Shown piece after piece: positions 31,811 through 40,501 of a stretch of DNA of 64,000 nt. Below the pieces are notes generated by a model that saw nothing but the letters and a program-made list of their open reading frames with translations, did no database searches and was not told where the DNA came from. Source of the stretch: Pseudomonadota bacterium (GTDB taxonomy: Bacteria > Pseudomonadota > Gammaproteobacteria > Burkholderiales > Rhodocyclaceae); the NCBI GenBank assembly GCA_026399515.1, contig JAPLQT010000117.1:178117-242116 (forward strand), written 5' to 3'. Each line of letters begins with the position of its first letter. Position 1 is the stretch's first letter. A program made the position numbers and the translations under genes.

Positions 31811-32469
31811 GCCGCCGCCCCGAGCCAGTTCTTGCACAGATTCACTGCTTCGACCGCATTTCGTCCGTAGGCGTCGGCACCGGTGTAGGCCCTCACCGTC
31901 TCGTCGATCTGACCGCCGCCGATCATGATCTTGAACTTGCCGCGCATGTCCTCGTGCTCGAAAGACGCTATCGTCTCCTTCATCGACTCAAACGCCAGTG
32001 TCAGAAAACCTGAAAGCGCAACCACGTCGGGTTGGTAGTCCTTGATCTCTTGGATGAAGGTCTTCACCGGCACGTCAATGCCGATGTCCTTAACGTCGAA
32101 GCCGTTGATATCGAGCATGAAGGAGACGATGTTCTTGCCGATATCGTGAAGGTCGCCATGCACGGTGCCGATCAGGACGCGGCCCAGCTTCTTCGCCACT
32201 TCGCCGGGCACCTGCTTGATCAGCGGCTTGGCGATGGCGCCAATGCTTTCCAGCATCTCACCGGCGAGCACCAACTCCGGCAGAAAATATTCGCCCTCCT
32301 CAAAGCGCTTGCCGACGATGTCCATGGCCATCCGGCAAAGCTCCATTACCCGCAGCGGATCCTTTTCATCTTCGAGGAGCATTTGCCTCGCCAGGGACAG
32401 CGCATCGTCCTCGTTCATATCGGCGAGCCAGTCCACCAGTTGCTGTTCTCGCTCAGTTGTATCGTTCAC
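31807..32469 (-). CDS. Corrinoid (cobalamin-binding) protein, MtaC/MtbC-like
   Basis: A 220-residue protein with an N-terminal helical cap (residues 1-90, EEGEYFLPELVLAGEML) and a Rossmann B12-binding domain. The lower axial ligand motif DxHxxG is seen as GDLHDIGKN (His108), followed by the S-L and GG segments (ALSGFLTLAFESMK and MIGGGQIDETV). GTG 32469 has GGAG at 8 nt and gives the standard N-terminus; a TTG further upstream is unlikely. It is translationally coupled to the UROD-family gene. The pair is the minimal corrinoid methyltransferase module; no reductive activator (RamA-like) is seen in the window. Confidence 0.92.
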   Translation of the reverse strand: MNDTTEREQQLVDWLADMNEDDALSLARQMLLEDEKDPLRVMELCRMAMDIVGKRFEEGEYFLPELVLAGEMLESIGAIAKPLIKQVPGEVAKKLGRVLIGTVHGDLHDIGKNIVSFMLDINGFDVKDIGIDVPVKTFIQEIKDYQPDVVALSGFLTLAFESMKETIASFEHEDMRGKFKIMIGGGQIDETVRAYTGADAYGRNAVEAVNLCKNWLGAAA

Positions 32470-32564
32470 TTGTTCTTCTCCTCGGGACGACTCTGATGAC
32501 GCCAACAAAAACCACAGCGTAGTTACGGTCTTATTGCACGATCATCCAGCCTTTGCAGTCCATC

Positions 32565-32597
32565 TGTCAATCTGATTTAATAGATGAATCGCATCTA
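32565..32597. promoter_or_regulatory. LysR-type operator candidate and -35 element between corrinoid gene and LysR gene
   Basis: TAGATGAATCGCATCTA at 32581-32597 is a 6-bp perfect inverted repeat with T...A ends, as expected for a LysR-type recognition site, in the gap between two divergent genes. A TTGACA facing the corrinoid gene lies at 32565-32570 (minus strand) with no good -10, consistent with an activator-dependent promoter. Confidence 0.5.
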
Positions 32598-32650
32598 AAT
32601 AGTAAATTGATGAATCTGCCCGGCACGATGTCGGCAACTTGGGAACGAGC

Positions 32651-33576
32651 ATGGACCTGCACTGCATTGACTCGAACCTGATTGCTGCCTTCGACGCACT
32701 ACAGCGCAACCGCAGCGTCACCCTGGCGGGTGCAGAACTCGGCCTAAGCCAGCCGGCGATGAGCTACGCTCTGGCCAAGATGCGCCGCACCTTCAACGAC
32801 CCGCTGTTCTTCCGAGTCGGCAAAGAGATGCAGCCGATGGCGCTGGCGGTGGAACTCGCCGCACCGCTGCGCGAGGTGGTCGACCGCCTGCGACTCGAGG
32901 TTTTCGGCCGCAAGGCTTTCGATCCTCACACGACGAACCGCGCTTTTCTCTACTGCATGACCGATATTGCGGAGAGCTATTTCTTGCCCGGCTTGGTACG
33001 CGAGCTGCATCGGCTCGGGCGCGCGTCACGCTACGCGCTGCGCTGCTGGCACCTTCAGCGCTGAAGATCGGACTGGCTTCGCGTGAAGTGCATTTCGTCG
33101 TCGGCATCGTCCCGGACTTGGACGGCCCCGACTACTACCAGCAAGCGCTCTACGACAGCAGTTTTGTCTGCGTAGCCCGCGTCGGCAAGCCCTTCGTCAA
33201 GGGCAAGCTCACCTTCCGCCGCTTCATCTACGCACCACAGGTCGCGGTCAGCGCCCCCGCCCGCAGCCAGCAGATCTTGGAGACGACTCTCAAGCAACTC
33301 GACATTCGGCAAGGGGTGTCGCTGCGAGTGCAAAACTTTCTAGCCTTGATCGAGATCGTGGCGAAGACCGATCTAATCGCAGAGGTGCCTTTCGAGGCGG
33401 CGGAAACCTTGCAGAATATCGGTCGCCTCAAGGTCTATCCCCTGCCCTTTGCGACGCCAAGCTTCACGATCAGGGAGTACTGGCACCGCCGCTATTACAA
33501 CGATCCGGCCAATCGTTGGCTGCGCGAAGTGTTCTCCCGGCTGTTTCAGCGCGACTCCTCACCCAGCATCGACTAA
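32651..33576 (+). pseudogene. LysR-family regulator interrupted by a frameshift
   Basis: The N-terminal part (MDLHCIDSNLIAAFDALQRN, HTH with SVTLAGAELGLSQPAMSYAL) reads in one frame up to a stop at 33062-33064. The effector-binding domain continues in the frame one base earlier: RVTLRAALLAPSALKIGLA, then VVGIVPDLDGPDYYQQALYD, to a stop at 33576. A single missing base near 33017-33024 would restore a normal ~308-residue LysR of the NodD/PcpR-like group. It is divergent from the corrinoid gene. Either a true mutation or a sequencing error in a GC-rich run (cggctcgggcgcgcg). Confidence 0.85.
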
Positions 33577-33645
33577 TGGAGCTCGCCCCGATTCGCTATA
33601 ATAGCCACCAACATATCGGTCTCTGGTGGAAGCGCCTACAACTCC

Positions 33646-34464
33646 ATGTCCAAACCAATAGCCGCGCCTGTTTTGTCGACCCTCTCGGAGCGTGTGACCG
33701 AGGAACTTAGGCTCGCCATTCTTTCCGGCAGCATTCTGCCGGGAGCCAAGCTACGAGTGGAAGACTTGAGCCAACAGTTCGGCTACAGTGCTACGCCAAT
33801 TCGCGAGAGCCTGAACCGGCTGATTGCCGGCGGCATGGTGCAGGCGATCGGCCAACGCGGCTTTCGTGTCGAACCGGCAAGCTATGACGACCTGGCTGAT
33901 CTGATGGATACGCGCGAGTTTGTGGCCGTCAAGGCGCTACGGCAATCGATCCTGCGCGGTGATAGCGCTTGGGTTAGCAACATCGACGCTACCCTGCTCC
34001 GCTTGTCGAGGTTCTACCGGAAGCCGGTCGCCAGGTCGCTGGAAGGCTCATACGAATTCGATCTGGCACACAAGGCCTTTCATCACGCCCTCATCGCCGC
34101 CTGCGGCTCGCCGCGCCTGCTTCAGATCAACAGCGTACTCAACGATCAGGCATACCGTTATCGCTTGCTCCTGGCGAAATCACGTCCCCTGGAACGGCGA
34201 GAGGACAATACCCATCACGAGCAACTTGCCCGCGTGGTGGTCGCCCGCGACATCAAGGGTGCCTGCGCCACGCTGCGCGAACACTTGCGCAAGACGCTGA
34301 CGGCCATCGATGCAGCCGACCGGCTGGTGGTCAACGCCAGGCTGGAACTGGTCCAGCAACCCGCAGCAGTCGGCAAACGCAGCACAAGGTCAACCCGGCT
34401 GGCGACCGCAGATTCGTCGCGAAAGCGCTTAAAGGCGCGACAGGGAGACGCGGTAGTGCTTTAG
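33646..34464 (+). CDS. GntR-family regulator with FCD domain
   Basis: A 272-residue FadR-subfamily regulator. Winged helix: LSERVTEELRLAILSGSILP, then EDLSQQFGYSATPIRESLNRL. The all-helical FCD effector domain follows with metal/ligand-binding positions in FDLAHKAFHHALIAACGS and HHEQLARVV...REHLRKTL. A basic C-terminal tail of about 40 residues is unusual. FCD regulators respond to small organic acids. Its last 36 bp overlap the end of the convergent MFS gene. Confidence 0.9.
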   Translation: MSKPIAAPVLSTLSERVTEELRLAILSGSILPGAKLRVEDLSQQFGYSATPIRESLNRLIAGGMVQAIGQRGFRVEPASYDDLADLMDTREFVAVKALRQSILRGDSAWVSNIDATLLRLSRFYRKPVARSLEGSYEFDLAHKAFHHALIAACGSPRLLQINSVLNDQAYRYRLLLAKSRPLERREDNTHHEQLARVVVARDIKGACATLREHLRKTLTAIDAADRLVVNARLELVQQPAAVGKRSTRSTRLATADSSRKRLKARQGDAVVL

Positions 34465-35760
34465 GCCGGTGCCGAGAAAGACCGCCGCACCGACCGCGCC
34501 GAGACTTCCGACCAAACCGAGGGAATATCCGACCTGTTGGCTGGAGCGGAACACATAGTCGGTGATCAGTGCGATCAAGGTCGGGCCGACGACACCGCTC
34601 ATCGTCACGCTCCACATCAGATACAGGCCGTTTATGCGACCGCGCATTTGGTTGGGCGAGAACAGTTGCCACGTGGTGACGCCGCTGGGCATACTGAACG
34701 AACAGCAGAAGAGAGCGAGGCCGATGGCCGCCAGCGACCATGTCGGGCTCGGCAGCCAAGAGAACACGGCCAGCGGCAGCAGCATGCCAAGGGCCCCGAA
34801 AACGCAGACGCGCATCGATGCGTCCTCGTATCCTCGAGCCTGCAACCGATCAATGAGCCAGCCACTTAGCATTACGCCGCAGGCGGTACTGGTCAACAGG
34901 ATCAGTCCGAACCACATCCCGGTTTCCGCCTGGCTCATGCCGTAGACACGCATGACGTGCGCCGGCGCCCAGGCGATGATTCCGTACATGGTGGTCGACA
35001 TGCAAGGAAAGCCGAGAACCATGCAGATCGTCGTTTTACGATTATCCTTCAGATAGCGCAGCACTTGGGCTAGCGAAGCATGCCGCACCACTCCTTCCTC
35101 ATTGCGCAGCAGATGGCGACGTTCGGGCTCGCGCAAACTCCAGAGCATCAGCAGGGCCAGTAACATGCCGGGCGGCCCAACCACGAAGAACGGCGCCTGC
35201 CAGGCCTTGGTCGTCCCGATGAAGGGCAGGTCGACAAATTCGCCGGTGCCGAAGAATTGGCCGACCGAGCCGCCGATCAGGAAGGCCAGGCCGCTGCCCA
35301 GAACAAGAGAAATGGAAAAGATCGCTTGTGCCCTGCCAACCTGTGGTCGCGGGAATACGTCAGTGATCATCGATGCCACCGTGGGCGCCAGCGCCGCCTC
35401 CCCAATGCCGACAGCGACCCGCGCGAAGAAGACCTGCCAAAAGCTGTTGCTCATGCCGGTCAATAGCGTCGCCAAGCTCCAAACGCCGACTCCCGCGGCG
35501 ATGATCTTGTAGCGCGTGCCGCGGTCTATCCAGCGGCCGAGTACGAAGGCCATCGAGGCATAGAAGAAGGAGAATGCGAATCCGTGCAGCAGACTGAACT
35601 GAGTGTCGCTGATCGCGAGATCTCTCTTTATCGGATCGACCAGCAGCGCCAGCATCTGTCGGTCTATGTAAGAAAGTATTCCCGCAACCAGACAGACGGC
35701 CAGGAAATAGGCGCGATACCTGGCGGACCACTGCCCGTCGGAAGTATTGCTCTCAGGCAT
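34429..35760 (-). CDS. MFS transporter, Spinster-like
   Basis: A 443-residue twelve-helix transporter. N-terminal signature LSYIDRQMLALLVDPIKRDL and the A-loop GRWIDRGTRYKI are typical of the Spinster/organic-acid MFS group found in aromatic and organic-acid catabolic loci. ATG 35760 is used; a TTG six codons upstream is possible, and neither has an evident ribosome-binding site. It is 52 bp after the TonB receptor in the same direction, so the two may take one substrate across both membranes. Confidence 0.88.
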   Translation of the reverse strand: MPESNTSDGQWSARYRAYFLAVCLVAGILSYIDRQMLALLVDPIKRDLAISDTQFSLLHGFAFSFFYASMAFVLGRWIDRGTRYKIIAAGVGVWSLATLLTGMSNSFWQVFFARVAVGIGEAALAPTVASMITDVFPRPQVGRAQAIFSISLVLGSGLAFLIGGSVGQFFGTGEFVDLPFIGTTKAWQAPFFVVGPPGMLLALLMLWSLREPERRHLLRNEEGVVRHASLAQVLRYLKDNRKTTICMVLGFPCMSTTMYGIIAWAPAHVMRVYGMSQAETGMWFGLILLTSTACGVMLSGWLIDRLQARGYEDASMRVCVFGALGMLLPLAVFSWLPSPTWSLAAIGLALFCCSFSMPSGVTTWQLFSPNQMRGRINGLYLMWSVTMSGVVGPTLIALITDYVFRSSQQVGYSLGLVGSLGAVGAAVFLGTGLKHYRVSLSRL

Positions 35761-35812
35761 GGGCAGTCGATATACCAACGCGGCCGGGATGTTCCCGGCC
35801 GCAGTCTGGCAA

Positions 35813-38548
35813 TCAGAACTTGACGTTGACCGATAAGGCGATGACGCGATCGATCGGATTGGTCAGCGTCGCATCGAAGCCGCCACCGCCGTTAGGACTG
35901 GGCGCTATGTTGACGTAAGGTGGCTTCTTGTTGAAGAGATTGGCAACGTCGATGCCAATGGTGGTCTCGTGGGCCCAACTGCCGAGCTTCGGCAAGGTGT
36001 AGCCGAGATGGAGATCCGTCGTCGTGTAGGCGGCAACCTTCTGCACCGGCGTAATCAGATTGTTGTCGTAGGACGGTTCGTAATTCACGTAGGCAACTGC
36101 CAGATACGGGCCTTGGGCCCAGCGGAAGGTGCCTCGCGCCTTGTAGCGCAGCGGATTGTAGATGGTGTTGAGCACGTCGATCAGGGGCGCAGCGGCGGTA
36201 ATAGCCACCTGGTATTTGGTGAAGTAGGTGCCATTGACGCCGACGCCGAAGTCGCCTGCCCCGGTCACCGACCAATCGTAGCTGGCGGCGAAGTCGTATC
36301 CCTTGGCGATACTCTTGCCAAGATTGTTGTTGCGACCATCGACGAACAGGGTGGTCGTGGGCGGAATCACTCCGGACACTACCAGGCGCGATGCTAACCC
36401 AGCGATGAAGGCCGGGTCCGGGTTTCGCTGGATGATACCGGTTCCGGCGAACAGCGCCTCGCGATTGAGGATATTCAGATCGGCGAGGTAGTTATTGACC
36501 TGATTTTCGTACTTGATATCGAAGTAGGTCAGGTTGAACTTTGATCCCTTGAGCGCCTTCGGTTTGAAATCGAAGCCGAGGGAATTGGTGGTCGCGGTCT
36601 CCGGCTTCAGATTGAGGTTGCCACCGGAAAGCGTGACGCCCTGGCGGATGGCGCCGCCTATGGTCGGATCGGAATAGTTTTGCACGAAGAGCTGACTGCT
36701 ATTGCCCATGATCTGCGCAAACACAGGAGCGCGGAAGGAAGTGCCGTGGCTGGCCTTGAGCATCGTGGATTCGTCCGGCGCCCAGTTCATGCCGATCTTG
36801 GGATTGGTCGTGCCGCCGAAGTCGGAATAGTTGTCGCGGCGGGTCGCCAGATCGACCTCCAGGGAACGGACGCCCACGATTGCATTCTTCTTGCCAACGA
36901 TCGGGATGAGGACTTCGCCGTAGATCGAATTGACATTGCGAGACTTGGTCCACGAGTAGGCTTGCGTCGGATTCGCCGTAGTGCCAGCCAGGTTGGGAAC
37001 ACCGGCAACCAGCTTCACGCCCTCGTAACCAAAGGCGCCGCGAACTTGACCACCGGGCAGCTCAAACAGCGGTCCGTCGACCTTCGTCTCAAGCACCTGT
37101 TGCGTGGTCGTTCCCGGGGCGAGCTGCATCCCATTGGCGAAGCCCTGCGCGATGGCCGCGTTGTTGGCGTTCGGGGCGAAGGGATTGAATGCCGTCGCGG
37201 GATTGCTGCTGGCCAGCGCTGCGTTCAGCGGAGGGGTGACCACCGCCCGCGTTGATAGACTTAGGTCCGAGTTGGTGCCATAGGTATAACTTGCGTCGAA
37301 CTTCCATTCGCGGGCAAGGTCCACCTTTGCGCCTATGGTAACTTGAGATGTCTGCGAGTAACCGGCCGACGTATTGGGTGGCAGATCGTTGACAAATGAG
37401 TACTGCACCGTCTCCGAAGTGCCTGCAGGCGCTCCCACGGGTCGCACGTAGAAGGCGTTAGTCGAGGGCACTGTCATAGACGCGGTGCTGTAGCGAGGCC
37501 TGAACTCGAAGGTACGTCGTGTTGCGAAGCCATCGGCGTAGACGCTCACTCTGTCGTTCAAGGTCTGATCGAAGGTGAAGGTCAGCGCGTTGCGCTCTTG
37601 CCGGGGAATTAGTGTGGCGTTCTTCAGGTTGTCGCACTTGTTCACGGTACTCGGCTTCAAGGCGGCGGCGTTGGCCGGCGTGACGCCGCCAACCGGAATG
37701 GCGTAGCTGATCCCAGCGATGACGATGTTGCCTGGATTGCACAGCGTCTCGCTGTAATCGCGGCCGCCCTGTGCCGTCTGATCGGCACGGTAGAAGTCGC
37801 GATACGTTCCGTAAAGCGCGCTGTGATAGGTGTTCTCCATAGCAACGGTGTAACGCCCGCCGTCCCAGCCGTGGCCAAAGATGGCGCCGGCGCTGTGCTC
37901 ATCGTAATGATCGCCCGAGCCGAAGCGGGCAAATGCCTCGGCGCCTTCGTGGCTCCTGCGCATCACAAGGTTAACCACGCCGGCGACCGCGTCCGAGCCA
38001 TAAATGGCCGAAGCACCGTCTGCGACGACCTCAACCCGCTCCAGCGCGAGGGTCGGAACGATCGACGGGTCGATTGACTGACCGCTCGTGCCCTGCGGAA
38101 CGGGGCGCCTGCCGTTGAGCAGCGTCAAGGTCGCGTAGGGTCCGATCCCGCGCAGATTGACTGCCGAACCATAAGTGATGTTACTGCTACCTCCGGATTG
38201 GCCGCGCGAGTTCTCGGACACGCCCAGGTTAAACACTTGCGGAACCTGCTGGATGAGCTGCGCCGTCGTGATCGCGCTGGAGGACTCGATCTCGTCGCGG
38301 CCGATGGAAACGACGCTGGAGCCCACCGGCGTGATCCCGCGGATGCGGCTCCCGGTGACGACGATCGTCGCCGCCACCTCAGTTACCTCGGCGGCCGCTG
38401 GCGCGCCGGGTGTGGCGACTTGTGCGGAAACGCTGGCGGCGAATAGCATGGCCACCGAAGCGCTGATCTTGCGCAAGCGGAAGTTCGGTACTGCCTGGTC
38501 GCCTGAATACGTAACGTATTGGTTCTTGATCCTGCCTGTAGTCGTCAT
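35813..38548 (-). CDS. TonB-dependent outer-membrane receptor
   Basis: A 911-residue receptor. Following an extended N-terminus and signal (RLRKISASVAMLFAASVSAQ), the plug domain starts with ATIVVTGSRIRGITPVGSS and contains LLNGRRPVPQGTSG and VEVVADGASAIYGSDAVAG. The 22-strand barrel ends in LTNPIDRVIALSVNVKF with a terminal Phe, as needed for barrel assembly. No N-terminal STN signalling domain is seen. ATG 38548 has GGAGGA at 5 nt. It is divergent from MarR1 and precedes the Spinster-like MFS. The substrate is likely a bulky hydrophobic or ester compound processed by the neighbouring hydrolases (inference). Confidence 0.93.
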   Translation of the reverse strand: MTTTGRIKNQYVTYSGDQAVPNFRLRKISASVAMLFAASVSAQVATPGAPAAAEVTEVAATIVVTGSRIRGITPVGSSVVSIGRDEIESSSAITTAQLIQQVPQVFNLGVSENSRGQSGGSSNITYGSAVNLRGIGPYATLTLLNGRRPVPQGTSGQSIDPSIVPTLALERVEVVADGASAIYGSDAVAGVVNLVMRRSHEGAEAFARFGSGDHYDEHSAGAIFGHGWDGGRYTVAMENTYHSALYGTYRDFYRADQTAQGGRDYSETLCNPGNIVIAGISYAIPVGGVTPANAAALKPSTVNKCDNLKNATLIPRQERNALTFTFDQTLNDRVSVYADGFATRRTFEFRPRYSTASMTVPSTNAFYVRPVGAPAGTSETVQYSFVNDLPPNTSAGYSQTSQVTIGAKVDLAREWKFDASYTYGTNSDLSLSTRAVVTPPLNAALASSNPATAFNPFAPNANNAAIAQGFANGMQLAPGTTTQQVLETKVDGPLFELPGGQVRGAFGYEGVKLVAGVPNLAGTTANPTQAYSWTKSRNVNSIYGEVLIPIVGKKNAIVGVRSLEVDLATRRDNYSDFGGTTNPKIGMNWAPDESTMLKASHGTSFRAPVFAQIMGNSSQLFVQNYSDPTIGGAIRQGVTLSGGNLNLKPETATTNSLGFDFKPKALKGSKFNLTYFDIKYENQVNNYLADLNILNREALFAGTGIIQRNPDPAFIAGLASRLVVSGVIPPTTTLFVDGRNNNLGKSIAKGYDFAASYDWSVTGAGDFGVGVNGTYFTKYQVAITAAAPLIDVLNTIYNPLRYKARGTFRWAQGPYLAVAYVNYEPSYDNNLITPVQKVAAYTTTDLHLGYTLPKLGSWAHETTIGIDVANLFNKKPPYVNIAPSPNGGGGFDATLTNPIDRVIALSVNVKF

Positions 38549-38710
38549 ATCTTCCTCCGAATAGATAGTTTTAATCACCAGCCAACTAGATTGCGCGTAA
38601 TCCGGGAGCCGAAGCGGTTGCTTGTGATGCGCCGCAACATTTTAGTTATTATTGGTAATCGTGCTAGAGTATAAGCAGTCTAGAAGGGAAGCCGCGCCCA
38701 AGTCAACAAA

Positions 38711-38722
38711 AATATATAGATT
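38711..38722. promoter_or_regulatory. AATCTATAGATT-type site upstream of MarR1 (11 of 12 matches)
   Basis: AATATATAGATT between the divergent TonB receptor and MarR1 genes. It differs by one base from the perfect palindrome at 39362 and is a candidate autoregulatory MarR site. Confidence 0.5.
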
Positions 38723-38860
38723 GTTATGACGCCGGAGGATGATTGTGGAGAAAAAGATACGCATGACCGTGCGACTAATCTCACCGCACTGAGACATAAT
38801 GGTTACAGTCCAATGAAAACTAGATCATCAGTCGTTAACAGCAGTCCCAGCAAGAGCCAC

Positions 38861-39298
38861 ATGGGCGCTTTAGTCAACCAAGACCGGCTGCTGGAGCGCA
38901 TCGGCTACAATTGCCGCCAAGTGATCATGGTCATCGGCCCTCCGCTGGCCAAGAGGATGACCAAGCTCGGCATACGGCGGATGGAATTTGCGGTATTGAT
39001 GCTCGTGCGTGACAACGAGCAGATCAATCAGAAGTCCCTCGCCAAAGCGCTGCATGTCGCGCCACCGAACCTCAACCTGGTGCTCGACCGTCTTGAGTCG
39101 GTCGGCTGGATCGAGCGCTACCGCAATCAACTCGACAAGCGTTCGCAGTTTCTTCGCCTAACAGCGCGCGGCGTGCGCAAGTGCTCGAGCGCAGAGCAGG
39201 CCGCCATCGAGGCCGAGACCGAGTTCGCCGCCGCCCTCAGCGAAGAGGAGGCTCGAGAACTCGTGCGCCTTCTGAAGAAGATTCACCTGGCGGCCTGA
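38861..39298 (+). CDS. MarR-family transcriptional regulator 1
   Basis: A winged-helix regulator with the MarR core: FAVLMLVRDNEQINQKSLAK, then the recognition region VAPPNLNLVLDRLESVGWIE and the wing RYRNQLDKRSQFLRLT. The start is uncertain: ATG codons at 38726, 38813 and 38861 are in frame. I chose 38861 because it gives the usual 145 residues and has AAGAG nearby. It lies between the divergent TonB receptor and the hydrolase genes downstream, with related palindromes on both sides, so it is the obvious candidate controller of both. Confidence 0.88.
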   Translation: MGALVNQDRLLERIGYNCRQVIMVIGPPLAKRMTKLGIRRMEFAVLMLVRDNEQINQKSLAKALHVAPPNLNLVLDRLESVGWIERYRNQLDKRSQFLRLTARGVRKCSSAEQAAIEAETEFAAALSEEEARELVRLLKKIHLAA

Positions 39299-39361
39299 GG
39301 GCAACTAAGAACCGATGACTCAAACGTCTCGGTTGCTGCTTCGTCCCTACCCACCGCAAAA

Positions 39362-39404
39362 AATCTATAGATTCTATTGACAGCGGTCAGGATGGCGTTA
39401 GACT
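39362..39404 (+). promoter_or_regulatory. Promoter of the hydrolase genes with a perfect palindrome AATCTATAGATT
   Basis: The 12-bp perfect palindrome (39362-39373) ends 3 bp before a consensus TTGACA (39377-39382); TAGACT follows 16 bp later (39399-39404). A dimeric regulator bound there could activate, or block polymerase. Related copies occur at 38711 and 49774. Confidence 0.6.
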
Positions 39405-39447
39405 GCTCCTTATTTGCATGATTGCTGGTGACCAGCAGGCGTTGTCA

Positions 39448-40479
39448 ATGAAGAAGCATAGATATCTCCTCCTTCGCGATCGAGTGTTCCCGGTCGCACT
39501 TTTTATTCTGATGGCAACCGGAACTGCGGCCCCGAGTTTTGCCCAGACCGCGATGTCGCCCTATGTTTCGCCGGGCACGCCACAAGGCACAGGCCCCCAT
39601 CCGGCGATCATGGAGGCCGACCCGGGCCTCGCTACGCACACGATCTACCGGCCGAAGAATATGGCTGCGCTCGGTAACCAGAAGCTGCCCATCCTCGTCT
39701 TCGCCAACGGCGCCTGTGCCAACCGGGGCAACAGCTTTCGCTATTTCCTTTCTGAGATCGCCTCGCACGGCGTGTTGGCAATCGCCATTGGTCCCATCGG
39801 CCCCAAGGAAGGCGAGTACGAGCATATCGGCAATGGGGAACCGGCGTCAGGTTCGCCCGCCGCCGCATTGGCAGCTGCCGGCAAACTTGCCGCCGCGACG
39901 CCGGGCAGCGGTCCCACTCCAGCCTACACCACCGCGTCCCAGCTGTCCGAGGCGATTGATTGGGCGCAAGCGGAGAACCTCCGCCACGGAAGGCCGTACT
40001 ACGGCAAGCTCGACCCTGCCAGGATAGCGGTAATGGGTATGTCCTGCGGTGGCCTTCAGGCTCTGGACACCGCCCACGACCCACGAGTTACGACACTGGG
40101 TGTGTGGAACAGCGGAACCTATAACGACGACAAGCGCGCCATGGAGATCGCGGCCGCCAAGGCGACCAAGGCGGGCCTGAAGACGCTGCGCATACCGACC
40201 ATCTATGTCACAGGCGATCCTTCCGACGTCGCCTTCGCCAACACCGAGGATGACTTCGCGCGTATCGATGGCGCTCCGTTGTTCCGCGCCTGGCGAGAAA
40301 TGACGGGCCATGGTGGCACCTACCGCGAGCCCAACGGCGGTGAGTTCGGGCGCGTCGCGGTCGCCTGGCTGTTGTGGCAGCTCAAAGGCGACAAGGAGGC
40401 GGCGAAGATGTTCATTGGCGCCGACTGCGGGATCTGCAAGCTGCCTAACTGGCACGTGAAGAAGAAGAACATCGATTAG
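39448..40479 (+). CDS. Exported alpha/beta hydrolase (dienelactone hydrolase/PET-hydrolase-like fold)
   Basis: A 343-residue exported alpha/beta hydrolase. ATG 39448 starts a signal peptide (VFPVALFILMATGTAAPSFA); a further in-frame ATG at 39418 lies upstream. The strand-turn LPILVFANGACANRGNSFRY is the oxyanion region, GMSCGGLQAL holds the nucleophile Ser (GxSxG), and HGGTYREPNGGEF probably supplies the His. The C-terminus has CGICKLPNW and ends in a Lys-rich tail. It is followed 22 bp later by a second hydrolase. A dead fragment of a close paralogue lies at 49792-50037. Confidence 0.85.
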   Translation: MKKHRYLLLRDRVFPVALFILMATGTAAPSFAQTAMSPYVSPGTPQGTGPHPAIMEADPGLATHTIYRPKNMAALGNQKLPILVFANGACANRGNSFRYFLSEIASHGVLAIAIGPIGPKEGEYEHIGNGEPASGSPAAALAAAGKLAAATPGSGPTPAYTTASQLSEAIDWAQAENLRHGRPYYGKLDPARIAVMGMSCGGLQALDTAHDPRVTTLGVWNSGTYNDDKRAMEIAAAKATKAGLKTLRIPTIYVTGDPSDVAFANTEDDFARIDGAPLFRAWREMTGHGGTYREPNGGEFGRVAVAWLLWQLKGDKEAAKMFIGADCGICKLPNWHVKKKNID

Positions 40480-40501
40480 CGGCTCGAACTAAGGAGAACT
40501 C

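Noticed and set aside
32470-32650. Cobalamin riboswitch in front of the corrinoid gene
   Set aside because: The gap is short and lacks a recognisable B12-box; only the LysR-type repeat and a -35 element are visible.
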